DNA of 64,000 nt from CBDCWT01 sp965223305 (lineage in GTDB: Bacteria > Planctomycetota > Planctomycetia > Pirellulales > Pirellulaceae), in the NCBI GenBank assembly GCA_965223305.1, contig CBDCWT010000074.1, positions 285,494-349,493 on the forward strand. Direction: 5' to 3'. Both the position numbers and the translations under genes were made by a program. Of the stretch, positions 35,532-43,567 are shown piece after piece. Under the pieces are notes generated by a model that did no database searches, was not told the origin of the DNA, and saw only the letters and a program-made list of their open reading frames with translations. Each line of letters opens with the position of its first letter. Within the stretch, counting starts at the first letter, position 1.

Positions 35532-37262
35532 ATGCGACCCTTGCTGAATACGATATTTGCCGTTGCGTCCTGTCTCTGGGCGCTGGCTGAAGCACCGGCA
35601 GAGGCTACTGTATCGTGGCAACGTGGCGACGACATGGCCTGGGCCCGCCCGGAGTTTGATGACGCCGACTGGAATCAATGTGCGCTCAGCGCGGTGCCGG
35701 CGGACATTAAGAGCCTTTGGATCCGCTTTCCGGTACGACTCGCGCCCGAGCAGCAGCAGCTGAATAATCTGGCGATAGTTTTCGTGGGTCTTGGCAGCTG
35801 TGAGGTGTATTGGGACGGCCACAGACTCGGCAGCAGTGGCACCGTCGGAAACGATAGCGATCACGAAGTCCCCGGCCGTATCCGCAGCGAACACTACATA
35901 CCGAACAACTTACGAACCGATGCGCGGCACACCGTTGCGATTCGGCTATCCGCCCATCACCGAGGGTTTCTCGCCACAACCGCCTTCTATTCGGCTACAG
36001 TCGAAGATGCCGACCAACGGGGTTGGACTCGTGAAACGGTTGCGGTCCTAACGCTGGGAGCGTTCGTGTTGGCATCAACCTACTTTTGCTGCCTCTTTTT
36101 TTCAGCACTCGGTCGTACGGCTCATCTTGTGCTGGCAACATTGGCCGTCGTCACCGCGGCGATGCTCCTCTGTGAAGTGTGGCGGCACTTTGTGGTCTAC
36201 ACATACGACTGGCATGTGGTGCGATTGCGGGCGATCTGGGTGCTCGCGCTGGCTTCGGGACTTCTTGTTAACCTCTACTTACTATTCCAGTTTGATCTGC
36301 CGCGGTTCTGGAAGTGGCTGGTAGGCGCCGTGACACTCGCTTGTCTCTTGGCATTGTACTTCCCTGGATACGACCGCAAGACGTTGATCGTTCTGCAACT
36401 TCTCTACGGATCGGCGATGGCACTCGTCGTTCACGCGGTGTACGGAAGGCAGCGAGGTTCTGGCTACGCGTTCATCGGGATCGCCTCTCTGGTCGGTATC
36501 CTGTTTGCGTTTCCGCACCAGTACTTGAGTATCGGTGGCTACCTGGCGATGACAGCAATGTTTATCACGTTGATGATCTCTCAGGTCAGCTTTGCCGCCC
36601 ATCAAGAACAGATGCGAGTCGAGGCCAGTCTGCAGGCCGAGCGTCTGCGAACTGAGCTCCTTCAACAGCACATGCAACCTCACTTTCTCATGAACACTCT
36701 GACGGCACTCCAGGAATGGACCGAATCCGACCCGGCCAAGGGCGCTCAGATGATACAACGTCTTGGGGAGTTTTATGCGGGGCTGTATGACACGGTTAAT
36801 CGATCCTTGATCCGAGTCAGCGATGAACTGAACATCTGTGCGAATTACCTTAAAGTGATCGGGTTTCGCAAGGACATCGAATTCCAACTGAGCGCCACTG
36901 GCGTCCTAGCCTCGGACCGCATTCCTCCGGGTGTAGTCTTGACCCTACTGGAGAATGCCATCACACATAATCAGTACTCAGCGGAGGCAATCGAGTTCAG
37001 CTTCGCCGCTGAGAGCCTACGCGTCGGTCGCCGGTTCAAATTCACCTGCCCGCTACAAGAACGTTCGGAATCCGGCAACTCGGTAGACCGCTCGCAGCGA
37101 CAGGGGATGGGAACTCGGTTCATCAACACCAAGCTTCAAGAGGCATTCGGGTCCGCCTTCCAATTCGATTCGTGGCGGCGCGCCGATCATTGGACAACCG
37201 TTGTCGTTGTGCCAAATCGGCGTCGGGCGGAGTCAATCCATTCGGAGATCGTTTCATCGTGA
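35532..37262 (+). CDS. LytS-type sensor histidine kinase with multi-helix membrane domain
   Basis: A 576-residue protein. A signal-like start is followed by a beta-sandwich outside domain (residues about 20-160, galactose-binding or 7TMR-DISM type). About seven membrane helices follow (from LGAFVLASTYFCCLFFSALG to MTAMFITLMISQVSFA), then the LytS kinase domain: LQQHMQPHFLMNTLTALQEW contains the phosphoacceptor histidine, LLENAITHNQYS is the N-box, and QGMGTRFINTKLQEAFG the G-box. It phosphorylates the regulator encoded next, whose GTG start overlaps its stop (GTGA). The ligand is unknown. Confidence 0.88.
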   Translation: MRPLLNTIFAVASCLWALAEAPAEATVSWQRGDDMAWARPEFDDADWNQCALSAVPADIKSLWIRFPVRLAPEQQQLNNLAIVFVGLGSCEVYWDGHRLGSSGTVGNDSDHEVPGRIRSEHYIPNNLRTDARHTVAIRLSAHHRGFLATTAFYSATVEDADQRGWTRETVAVLTLGAFVLASTYFCCLFFSALGRTAHLVLATLAVVTAAMLLCEVWRHFVVYTYDWHVVRLRAIWVLALASGLLVNLYLLFQFDLPRFWKWLVGAVTLACLLALYFPGYDRKTLIVLQLLYGSAMALVVHAVYGRQRGSGYAFIGIASLVGILFAFPHQYLSIGGYLAMTAMFITLMISQVSFAAHQEQMRVEASLQAERLRTELLQQHMQPHFLMNTLTALQEWTESDPAKGAQMIQRLGEFYAGLYDTVNRSLIRVSDELNICANYLKVIGFRKDIEFQLSATGVLASDRIPPGVVLTLLENAITHNQYSAEAIEFSFAAESLRVGRRFKFTCPLQERSESGNSVDRSQRQGMGTRFINTKLQEAFGSAFQFDSWRRADHWTTVVVVPNRRRAESIHSEIVSS

Positions 37263-38002
37263 AGGTTTTCATTGTAGAAGACGAAGCCATCATCGCGCGT
37301 CGCTTGAAGAAGATGCTGCATGCAATTGACGGTGAATTGCAGATTCGGTGCTTCGATAATGTGGATGACGCTCGAGACGCGTTTGCAACTTCGACGCTGG
37401 ATGTATTGTTCTTGGACCTGAATCTCAATTCACACGACGGGTTCGAGCTGCTGACTGATATCACGGCAAGTTCCTTTCAGACAATCGTTGTCTCGGCCCA
37501 TACTGAAAAGGCGATCGAGGCCTTCGAGTATGGTGTGTTGGATTTCGTTCGGAAGCCTTTCTGCGAAGCGCGCCTACGTGAGGCTTTGGGCAGAGTACGC
37601 GGTGAAGGCGGGCAGTCTTCAGTGGATCGTCGTAGGCTCAAATTCGTTGGCGTTCGCCGGCCGGGGCGCGTGGATCTGGTTCCGATCGACGAGATCCTGG
37701 TTGTGCGTGCGTCTGGTAACTACTCCAAACTAGTCGAGATGGCTGGTAAAACGCATCTTCACAACAAGACACTCGATCGCCTGCTCGCAGTCTTGCCGAG
37801 CAATTTCGTGCGGACCCATCGTTCCTATGCTGTGAACATCGAGCATGCCCGCTGCATCTACAGCCATACCGGCAGCCGGTATGAGCTCGAACTGACCAAC
37901 GGAACGCGAGTTCCGATTGGCAGAACGAGAATCAAAGAAGTACAAGCGCGTTACCTGCACAGCGTCGATGATCGCCCAGAAACGAAAACGGCACTTGGCT
38001 AA
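37259..38002 (+). CDS. LytTR-family response regulator
   Basis: A 247-residue protein starting at GTG 37259 within the kinase stop codon. The receiver domain has the acidic pair in VFIVEDEA, the phosphoacceptor Asp in LDVLFLDLNLNSHDG, a Ser switch in IVVSAHTEKA and Lys in FVRKPF. The C-terminal LytTR DNA-binding domain spans about 140-240, with DEILVVRASGNYSKLVEMAG and NFVRTHRSYAVNIEHARCIY. Together with the upstream kinase it forms a standard AlgR/LytS-type two-component system. Target genes cannot be read from the sequence. Confidence 0.92.
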   Translation: MKVFIVEDEAIIARRLKKMLHAIDGELQIRCFDNVDDARDAFATSTLDVLFLDLNLNSHDGFELLTDITASSFQTIVVSAHTEKAIEAFEYGVLDFVRKPFCEARLREALGRVRGEGGQSSVDRRRLKFVGVRRPGRVDLVPIDEILVVRASGNYSKLVEMAGKTHLHNKTLDRLLAVLPSNFVRTHRSYAVNIEHARCIYSHTGSRYELELTNGTRVPIGRTRIKEVQARYLHSVDDRPETKTALG

Positions 38003-38118
38003 GAGAGAATGGGAGATTGCGGCGGTCATGGACGTGCCATTCGGATACTGGATTCCGCACGCTGCCGACGCACCGGTGAAGTCGCTTCAAGTCCGATGAC
38101 GAAGCTCGCCGTCTTCAG

Positions 38119-38418
38119 TCAGGACAACCAATCGGTACTCCCCAGAGGCGGAACACATATTTTTACACACTCACTTGACGAAAGCGTAAAGTGCCAGGAT
38201 GAAACCGATTGCGTTGCCTGGAATGTATTGCGGCTCAAGAGATATACCGGCGGTGTAAGAACCTTCGGCGGCCAGTGGGCAAACATCGAGAGGCCGATGA
38301 TAACGGCGGCTGCCCACCAGAGAACAAACGCCGCAAGAATCCCCACTAAGTCCTTTCCCAATCTCTCAAGCTCCCGTTGAATCGACCGTCGAGGTGTGGA
38401 CGAAAGGTGGCTCGTCAC
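38119..38418 (-). CDS. Possible small single-helix membrane protein
   Basis: A 99-codon frame with the hydrophobic segment DLVGILAAFVLWWAAAVIIG and a proline-rich follow-on (WPPKVLTPPVYLLSR). It overlaps the transposase remnant on the other strand by 23 bases. No family recognised. It is listed because its composition is more protein-like than a chance frame. Confidence 0.3.
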   Translation of the reverse strand: MTSHLSSTPRRSIQRELERLGKDLVGILAAFVLWWAAAVIIGLSMFAHWPPKVLTPPVYLLSRNTFQATQSVSSWHFTLSSSECVKICVPPLGSTDWLS

Positions 38419-38623
38419 GTTCTACCTGCTCTTCGCGATGGAATTCAAAACACGGTGTGTCAACTTCGCCGACTGCCCGACGAATGCAACGGAAACCTGG
38501 GTAAAGCAAGCTGCAATCGAGTTGACCGCGTTCGACGACGGCTTTCTGACGGGCGAGCGTTACGTGCTCATGGCCTCCGTCAACGTCGACGGGTTGGCAG
38601 CCGCCCGGAGTATTTTGCTCTGA
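38396..38623 (+). pseudogene. Fragment of an integrase-core (rve-type) transposase
   Basis: A 75-codon remnant without a normal start. LVTFYLLFAMEFKTRCVNFA, then TWVKQAAIELTAFDDGF and GERYVLMAS correspond to the central DDE integrase core of planctomycete transposases, which usually read LF-mel-TRRVhfaGcT, then W-kQ-ArnLTdafdGFL, then kRYLlMDRD. Here the catalytic Asp of MDRD is replaced (MASVNVD) and the frame ends soon after, so it is dead. It marks the left edge of the accessory region. Confidence 0.6.
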
Positions 38624-39267
38624 CGAAATCTCTAACGTTCTCGTCAGAGTTGTAGAAAAGCGGTCGCTCGGTTGAGCCTCGAAGTGCTGGGCTGGAAAGC
38701 ACTTGGAAGGAAGTGGGCGGGTATTGGATTCGAACCAATGACCTCCACGATGTCAAAAGTGCACGTCTTAGCGGAAATCAAGGTACCAGAACCACTTGTA
38801 GTACACACCAATCGCCCAAATGGTGCAAATCGCGCCGCACGCTCAGGACGAACCGACTGTGGGGCATTTAGGAAATGACCAAAACGACCAAATGAGTGAC
38901 CCTCCTGAGGCAGATACGAAACTGCCAACGTAAAGGATTCTTTCCGGAGGCAACCGCGACAGATTTCGAGCCGGAGCATGGAGTGCGCCGCCGGTGTCCA
39001 GTGAACCGGGGCCCTCCGGAAAGAAGAGGTTGAACGGGCCTTGCTATGCGGATTGCTTGGGTGTCCGCGAGTGTGGCTCGGGTTTCCGATCAGGCTGAAG
39101 TGCCGGGAACGTCTGATGAGACTGGCGAAAGCGATCCGGATAGAGCGACTTTGATCGCGCCATAAGCAGATAGGAGGGCCGTTCGTTGGCAAGTGGACAG
39201 ACGGTATGCGCCGTACCCATTTGAGCCGCTGGAGCTGTTGAAGATAGGTAGGGAGTGCGATTGGTCG
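38624..39267. other. Non-coding stretch holding a tRNA fragment and the left flank of the IS91 element
   Basis: 644 bases without a supportable gene. A tRNA-Val 3' fragment is at 38714-38757. An inverted pair AAGTGCT/AGCACTT (38682-38688 and 38698-38704) lies just beyond that tRNA's 3' end but lacks a T-run. The terminus of the IS91-type element should be in 39000-39267. Confidence 0.4.
38714..38757 (-). other. 3' fragment of tRNA-Val(GAC), probable integration scar (att)
   Basis: On the minus strand this reads from the anticodon loop TTGACAT through CGTGG, the T-arm ATTGG-TTCGAAT-CCAAT and an acceptor 3' strand ending CCCGCCCA. The 5' half (acceptor, D-arm) is absent, so it is not a functional tRNA. 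Half-tRNAs of this form are left at the far end of elements that integrate into tRNA 3' ends. By orientation the element and the intact gene would lie to the right. Confidence 0.6.
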
Positions 39268-40458
39268 TCATGTCGGCACTAGGAGTGGGGCCTCAAGGAT
39301 TTCGGACAACCTTGGTCGGGGGCCAATATCGATCGGCCACATGGTGCCACAGTTGCAATTCGGGCAACGCTGACTGCGTGGATCCTCCAGCTCGCTGTCC
39401 TCTTGCTGCGAGCTTGTCGCCGGTTGGTCCACGCTAAGCAACTTGCGAATCTTGTCGAGTTGCTTTTCGCGATGGGTGTTGGCCAGGAATCCGTAGTAAC
39501 GGATGCGCATGAACCCGCGCGGCACGACGTGCATCATGAAGCGACGAATGAACTCAGTCGCCTGGAGCGTGAGGGTCCGCTGTTGGTTCTGATTGCGATA
39601 GTCCTTGTACTGGAAGGTCACTTGGCCGTTGTCCATCGACACCAGACGCGAGTTGGCGATGGCGACTCGATGGGTGTAACGTGCCAGATACTTGAGCACT
39701 TGTTGCGGTTCGTTCCAAGGTGGCTTGGCGTACACGACCCACTCTTTCTGGTAGATGGGAGTTAGCCAAATACTGAAATCCTGCGGCGACGCAATGGATT
39801 TCAAGCGTCCCTTGAGCGTTAATTCTCCACGACGATGAGCGTCCTTAAGCAGCGCCAGAAACTTGCCGCGAAAGAATCGACTGAGCATTTTGACCGGCAG
39901 AAAGAATCCGGGCTGACAACTAACCCAGCGTGTCTCGTCGAGGGAAAGACCACCGCCGGGAACGACACAGTGCAGATGAGGGTGCAGGTCGAGTTTCTGG
40001 CCCCACGAATGCAAGATCGCAAAGAAACCGATCTTGGCCTGTAGGCCTTTCCAACCGGCTGCTATCTCGAGCAGCGTTTCGGCGGTTGCTCGAAACAACA
40101 GGTTGTAGATCAAGGCCTTGTTCTGCAGCGTCAGCGGTCCTAGCTCAGCAGGCAAGGTAAAGACCACATGGAAATAGTCAACGGGCAATAGCTCTTGCTC
40201 GCGTTTGTCAAACCATTCGGCCCGTAGTCCTGCTTGGCACTTCGGACAATGGCGATTGTTGCAAGAGTTATACGCTTGCTTGGTGTGGCCACAATGATCG
40301 CATTCGAATAGGTGGCCGCCCAGCTGCGCGGTACGGCAGAGTGCGAGCGCCTTGAGTACCAGCAGATGTAAAGGCGTTAGCATCCGGGCATACTGATCCT
40401 GGAAGGCAGGGCCGTAGCGTCGAAAGATGTCGGCGATTTCGAGGGCAGGTCGTGGCAT
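39268..40458 (-). CDS. IS91-family HUH transposase
   Basis: A 396-residue protein. It begins with an N-terminal zinc ribbon (ECDHCGHTKQAYNSCNNRHC, then PKCQ). It continues with the rolling-circle nuclease domain containing the HUH-type motif HPHLHCVVPGGGL, and LARYTHRVAIANSRL with the candidate catalytic tyrosine region. Such enzymes nick one strand and move the element by rolling-circle transposition. Length and motifs are complete, so the protein could be active. The C-terminal tail after NTHREKQLDKIRKLL has a further Cys pair (QRCPNCNCGTMW). Confidence 0.9.
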   Translation of the reverse strand: MPRPALEIADIFRRYGPAFQDQYARMLTPLHLLVLKALALCRTAQLGGHLFECDHCGHTKQAYNSCNNRHCPKCQAGLRAEWFDKREQELLPVDYFHVVFTLPAELGPLTLQNKALIYNLLFRATAETLLEIAAGWKGLQAKIGFFAILHSWGQKLDLHPHLHCVVPGGGLSLDETRWVSCQPGFFLPVKMLSRFFRGKFLALLKDAHRRGELTLKGRLKSIASPQDFSIWLTPIYQKEWVVYAKPPWNEPQQVLKYLARYTHRVAIANSRLVSMDNGQVTFQYKDYRNQNQQRTLTLQATEFIRRFMMHVVPRGFMRIRYYGFLANTHREKQLDKIRKLLSVDQPATSSQQEDSELEDPRSQRCPNCNCGTMWPIDIGPRPRLSEILEAPLLVPT

Positions 40459-40479
40459 GACCTGCCTGCTATCGGCCGC

Positions 40480-41321
40480 TTACGTGTCTTCGGCCAGGAG
40501 ATCTGGAAAGGTGTCACCCGCGCGCGTTGTACCGTCGGTAACGTGCATATAGATGGACGTGGTCTGCAGGCTCGTATGCCCCAAAACCTGTTGGATCGTG
40601 CGTAGATCCATGCCGGCCTGCAAGCAGTGGGTAGCGTAGGAATGTCTCAGAATGTGGGTTGAGCAGGGCGGTTCGATGCCCGCGATCTCACTGGCACGGC
40701 GAAACGCATGCCGCACGGTGCCGAGGGCCAGCTGTGCGTCCGGTCGACTTCCGGGAAACAGGGAGTGCCGTGGGACGCTCCTGTCTCCAGTAATCGCGGA
40801 GTTCCCCCAGCAACGAATCCCCCAAGGGAACATAGCGATCCTTGTGCCCCTTGCCCTTTCGAATCCGGATGACCTTCCGCTGGCTATCAATGTCTTGGAT
40901 CGTCAATCGGGTTGCTTCCGAAACGCGCCAATCCGCAGCCATACATCGTCGTCAGCAGCATTCTCAACTTGGCAGGATGCACCGCTGCCAACAGCCGAGC
41001 CACTTCCTCTACGGTCAACACCTCAGGTAGCTGCTTGGGCTGTTTGGGTACAAGTACAGGCTCGATCTGCCAGTTCCGCTGCAGGGTCTTGTTGTAGAAG
41101 AACCGCATCGCGGCAACGGCTCCTTTCAAGGTGGATCGGCCGACGCCTTGGCGGATCAGCTCGTGCTGAAACTCGTCCAGTTGCTCGCGCGTCAAATGAT
41201 CCGGCGAAACGTCAAAGTGACGGGCGAGTCGTGCGATGAAGCTGAGATACGATTGCTGCGTACGCTCTGCGAGATTGTGCCGTTTGAGATCTTCAAGCAT
41301 CCGCGTGCGGAGAGGTGTCAT
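40480..41321 (-). pseudogene. Tyrosine recombinase broken by two frameshifts
   Basis: Starts at ATG 41321 (MTPLRTRMLEDLKRHNLAER). The first frame reaches MLLTTMYGCGL near 40930, where one extra G shifts it. The second frame gives RVSEATRLTIQDIDSQRKVI, including the first catalytic Arg, to about 40770. The third frame supplies HILRHSYATHCLQAGMDLRT and GHTSLQTTSIYMHV with the catalytic His/Arg, His and Tyr, ending at 40480. All active-site boxes survive, so inactivation is recent, or the indels are assembly errors. Overlaps the upstream recombinase by 29 bases. Confidence 0.8.
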
Positions 41322-42159
41322 CGTCTGGTGCCTCCTTCGGTAACAGGTCCAGGGGATGCACCAGCGCCGTGTGAGGTTGGTACGTGACCTGGATATAACG
41401 CATGGTGCTGCTAAGTCGATCATGCCCCAGAACCTTCTGCAGCGTGCGTGGGTTGACTCCCATCTCCACGAAATGGACCGCTGCGGAGTGTCGTAGCGTA
41501 TACAGCGTGACCGGCTTTTCGAATTGGGAAATCTGTGCCGCATGGCGACAGATGTTGCTGGCTGCCCACGTGGGGAGGGGACGTTCGCTGGAGCTGCCAG
41601 AAAACAACCATGGCGAACGATGGTCGGCCAGGTAGGGCCCCAAACGCTGTTTCAACGTGGGGGAATAGGGGACGAACCGTTCTTGGCGGCAACCTTTCCG
41701 TGGGATGCGGATCAACATCCGCTCTCCATCCAAGTCTTCCACGCGCAGGTGCACTAACTCCGAAATCCGCAGCGCAGCGGAGTACGCGGTCATCAGTAGC
41801 ATTCGTCGCTTGAGCTGACGCAAAGGGCCCCAAAGCTGAAAGACTTCTTGGCGACTGAGAACCACTGGCAGCTGTCGTCCGCGCTTGCCGTAAGGAAGCT
41901 GCTCAATCGGCCAATCATACTGGAGCACCTTCAAGTACAAGAACCGGATGGCGGCCATCGTGCTGTTGTAGTAGCTCCAGGAGACATGCTTCTCCTGAAT
42001 CAGATGTAGTTGATAAGCGCGAATCTGCTCCAGCGAAAGATTCGACGGGCAGCAGCTGAAGTGCGTTCCCAGACGACGAATACTGGCGGCATACTCCTTG
42101 GTTGTCTTGGCCGCATAGTTGCGGCGCTGCATCTCGTCGATCAACTGCTGTACACTCAT
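41293..42159 (-). CDS. Tyrosine recombinase (phage integrase family)
   Basis: A 288-residue protein; ATG 42159 follows AGGAG, and the open frame upstream to 42228 looks non-coding. The N-terminal SAM-like core-binding domain (QQLIDEMQRRNYAAKTTKEY) precedes the catalytic domain with Arg in AALRISELVHLRVEDLDG, the Lys region RIPRKGCRQERFVPY, TLRHSAAVHFVEMG, LGHDRLSSTMRYIQV and the nucleophile Tyr in MRY. The usual first His of the HxxR box is Tyr here (YTLR). It is the first gene of the IS91-type unit and may help the element's mobility. Confidence 0.85.
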   Translation of the reverse strand: MSVQQLIDEMQRRNYAAKTTKEYAASIRRLGTHFSCCPSNLSLEQIRAYQLHLIQEKHVSWSYYNSTMAAIRFLYLKVLQYDWPIEQLPYGKRGRQLPVVLSRQEVFQLWGPLRQLKRRMLLMTAYSAALRISELVHLRVEDLDGERMLIRIPRKGCRQERFVPYSPTLKQRLGPYLADHRSPWLFSGSSSERPLPTWAASNICRHAAQISQFEKPVTLYTLRHSAAVHFVEMGVNPRTLQKVLGHDRLSSTMRYIQVTYQPHTALVHPLDLLPKEAPDDDTSPHADA

Positions 42160-42364
42160 GAAGCTGGCTCCTGGCATTCGGCAAGAACTCCAATCGCGGA
42201 GCTTGCCACTCAACCAACTGTGCTTCATAAACAGCGCGAGCGCAAATCGGAAAATTCGAAAGAAACGTCACCACTCGACCACCCAAGCAATCCGCAGAGC
42301 AAGGCTTAGTTCAATCTGCATCGGCCAAAATACCGACGTTGTCCCCATCTGGCCGTTTGGGAAC

Positions 42365-42399
42365 AAAAAAGGACTCACGACCAACGCCGTAAGTCCTTT
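42365..42399 (-). terminator. Rho-independent terminator downstream of the tRNA-Leu fragment
   Basis: On the minus strand, AAAGGACT (42399-42392) pairs with AGTCCTTT (42375-42368), and the run continues as six T residues. It begins about 11 bases after the 3' end of the tRNA-Leu fragment. This is what one expects of the original tRNA gene's own terminator, so the sequence to the left of the scar is the ancestral downstream flank. Confidence 0.75.
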
Positions 42400-42409
42400 C
42401 GTTTCAAAG

Positions 42410-42466
42410 TACCAGAGGAGGGACTCGAACCCTCACGAGCGTTAAGCTCACTGGATTTTGAATCTA
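42410..42466 (-). other. 3' fragment of tRNA-Leu(CAA), probable attachment-site scar
   Basis: On the minus strand: anticodon loop TTCAAAA (anticodon CAA), a long variable arm GTGAGCTTAACGCTCGT, T-arm GAGGG-TTCGAGT-CCCTC, and acceptor 3' strand CTCTGGT with discriminator A. No ACCAGAG acceptor 5' strand or D-arm occurs upstream, so the 5' half is missing. The fragment keeps the tRNA orientation seen at the distal end of tRNA-integrated islands. This places the element on its right side (above 42466), with the intact tRNA-Leu further right on the minus strand. Confidence 0.75.
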
Positions 42467-43567
42467 AAGATGAGTCGCCGCAAAGCGTGGAACCAAAAGA
42501 GTTAACGGCAACGCCCTCCGACGCTTGTACCGTAGCTTGTACCAGTCCTCCGGAACTTGATCACGAACTAACAGAGATCGTAGAAGCTTGGCCAACGTTG
42601 CCCGCCGCGATTCGGGCAGCGATTATCAGTCTCGTGAGACTGGAACCGTGAGTTCTTTCCGCTTTGTGCCAACTTGAACGGTCGTAACGATTATGCCGGC
42701 CAAGCCGGGGGAGGGGTTATTTTCCACTGAGTAATTGGAGTGGCTATTCCACGGTAACCGAAGGGCTGTCGACTGTGACATGGGCCCGTCAGCGGATCCG
42801 TGATTCTAATATCAAAGCCCGGAATCGCCAGGATCTCGACTCACGGTGCCTCTTGCTACCGCTCATCGCCACTGACCACAGTGCGTACCCCACGCGATAT
42901 AGCGGCTGCAGAGGTTGCCTTCGCCGCCTGAAGTCGGGCGAAACGCTAGGCCGCGCCAACTTCAACGAGTTCGAACTTCAAGACAACATACGTCGGTCGA
43001 GGCCACCGCGGCAGCTTGACCAACGACTCTTTACGTCCAGCGGGCTCGTACACCGCCGGACGTTGGCGACACCGCGATTCGGGGTATTCGAAATGGGCGG
43101 CTGTGCCTAACGACGGGCTGAGTGCGTCGTCTTCTCGACGACGCCGCGTCTCCCTCATTGCGGCCACGCGCAGGGCGTACAAAGAACGGAAGCTGATCTT
43201 CGGACGTCGGGCACAGGACGAAGGAGAGTTGCCGAGTTAAAACGAAAGCCGATTTGGCCGACTTGCGGGCAAGAGGGAATCTTAATCGCTACGGGGTGCT
43301 GACTACGGCCAGCAAGCATTGGCCACGAACGGTTGGTGTGCAAGAGCCCAAATCAGAGGCCTTCAGATGCGAAAAGTCACAACGGGACAACGTTGATGCA
43401 GCATGTGATGTCATAACTGATGTCAGAACTACACACGATTCGATTTAGGCCTGGTTTTTGTTATCGTTCAGCACGTGGCTTGTGTCACCAAGTGGAGTAT
43501 AAATGAAGTCTTGAAGCCGGCTGTTTTGTAAACTCGTTTCGACTCGCGACACGCAACCTGGCGACAC
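42467..43567. other. Gene-free left end of the predicted island
   Basis: 1.1 kb between the tRNA-Leu scar and the first island gene. Open frames here are short, lack ribosome sites and have poor composition. No repeat arrays noted. A TATAAA at about 43498 may be a -10 box for the operon at 43568, but I see no good -35 partner. Confidence 0.35.

Larger units (their letters stand above)
39268..42228 (-). mobile_element. IS91-type element with two accessory tyrosine recombinases
   Basis: Three genes on the minus strand in the order recombinase, recombinase, HUH transposase, with a 29-base overlap between the first two and 21 bases between the second and third. IS91-type elements lack inverted repeats and target duplications, so the exact ends cannot be called here. 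Coordinates span the genes only. Confidence 0.7.

Noticed and set aside
38644..39192. 182-codon minus-strand frame covering the tRNA-Val fragment
   Set aside because: It reads through a tRNA remnant and has no ribosome site or recognisable domain.
42410..42466. Complete tRNA-Leu gene
   Set aside because: The acceptor 5' strand and D-arm are missing; only the 3' half is present.
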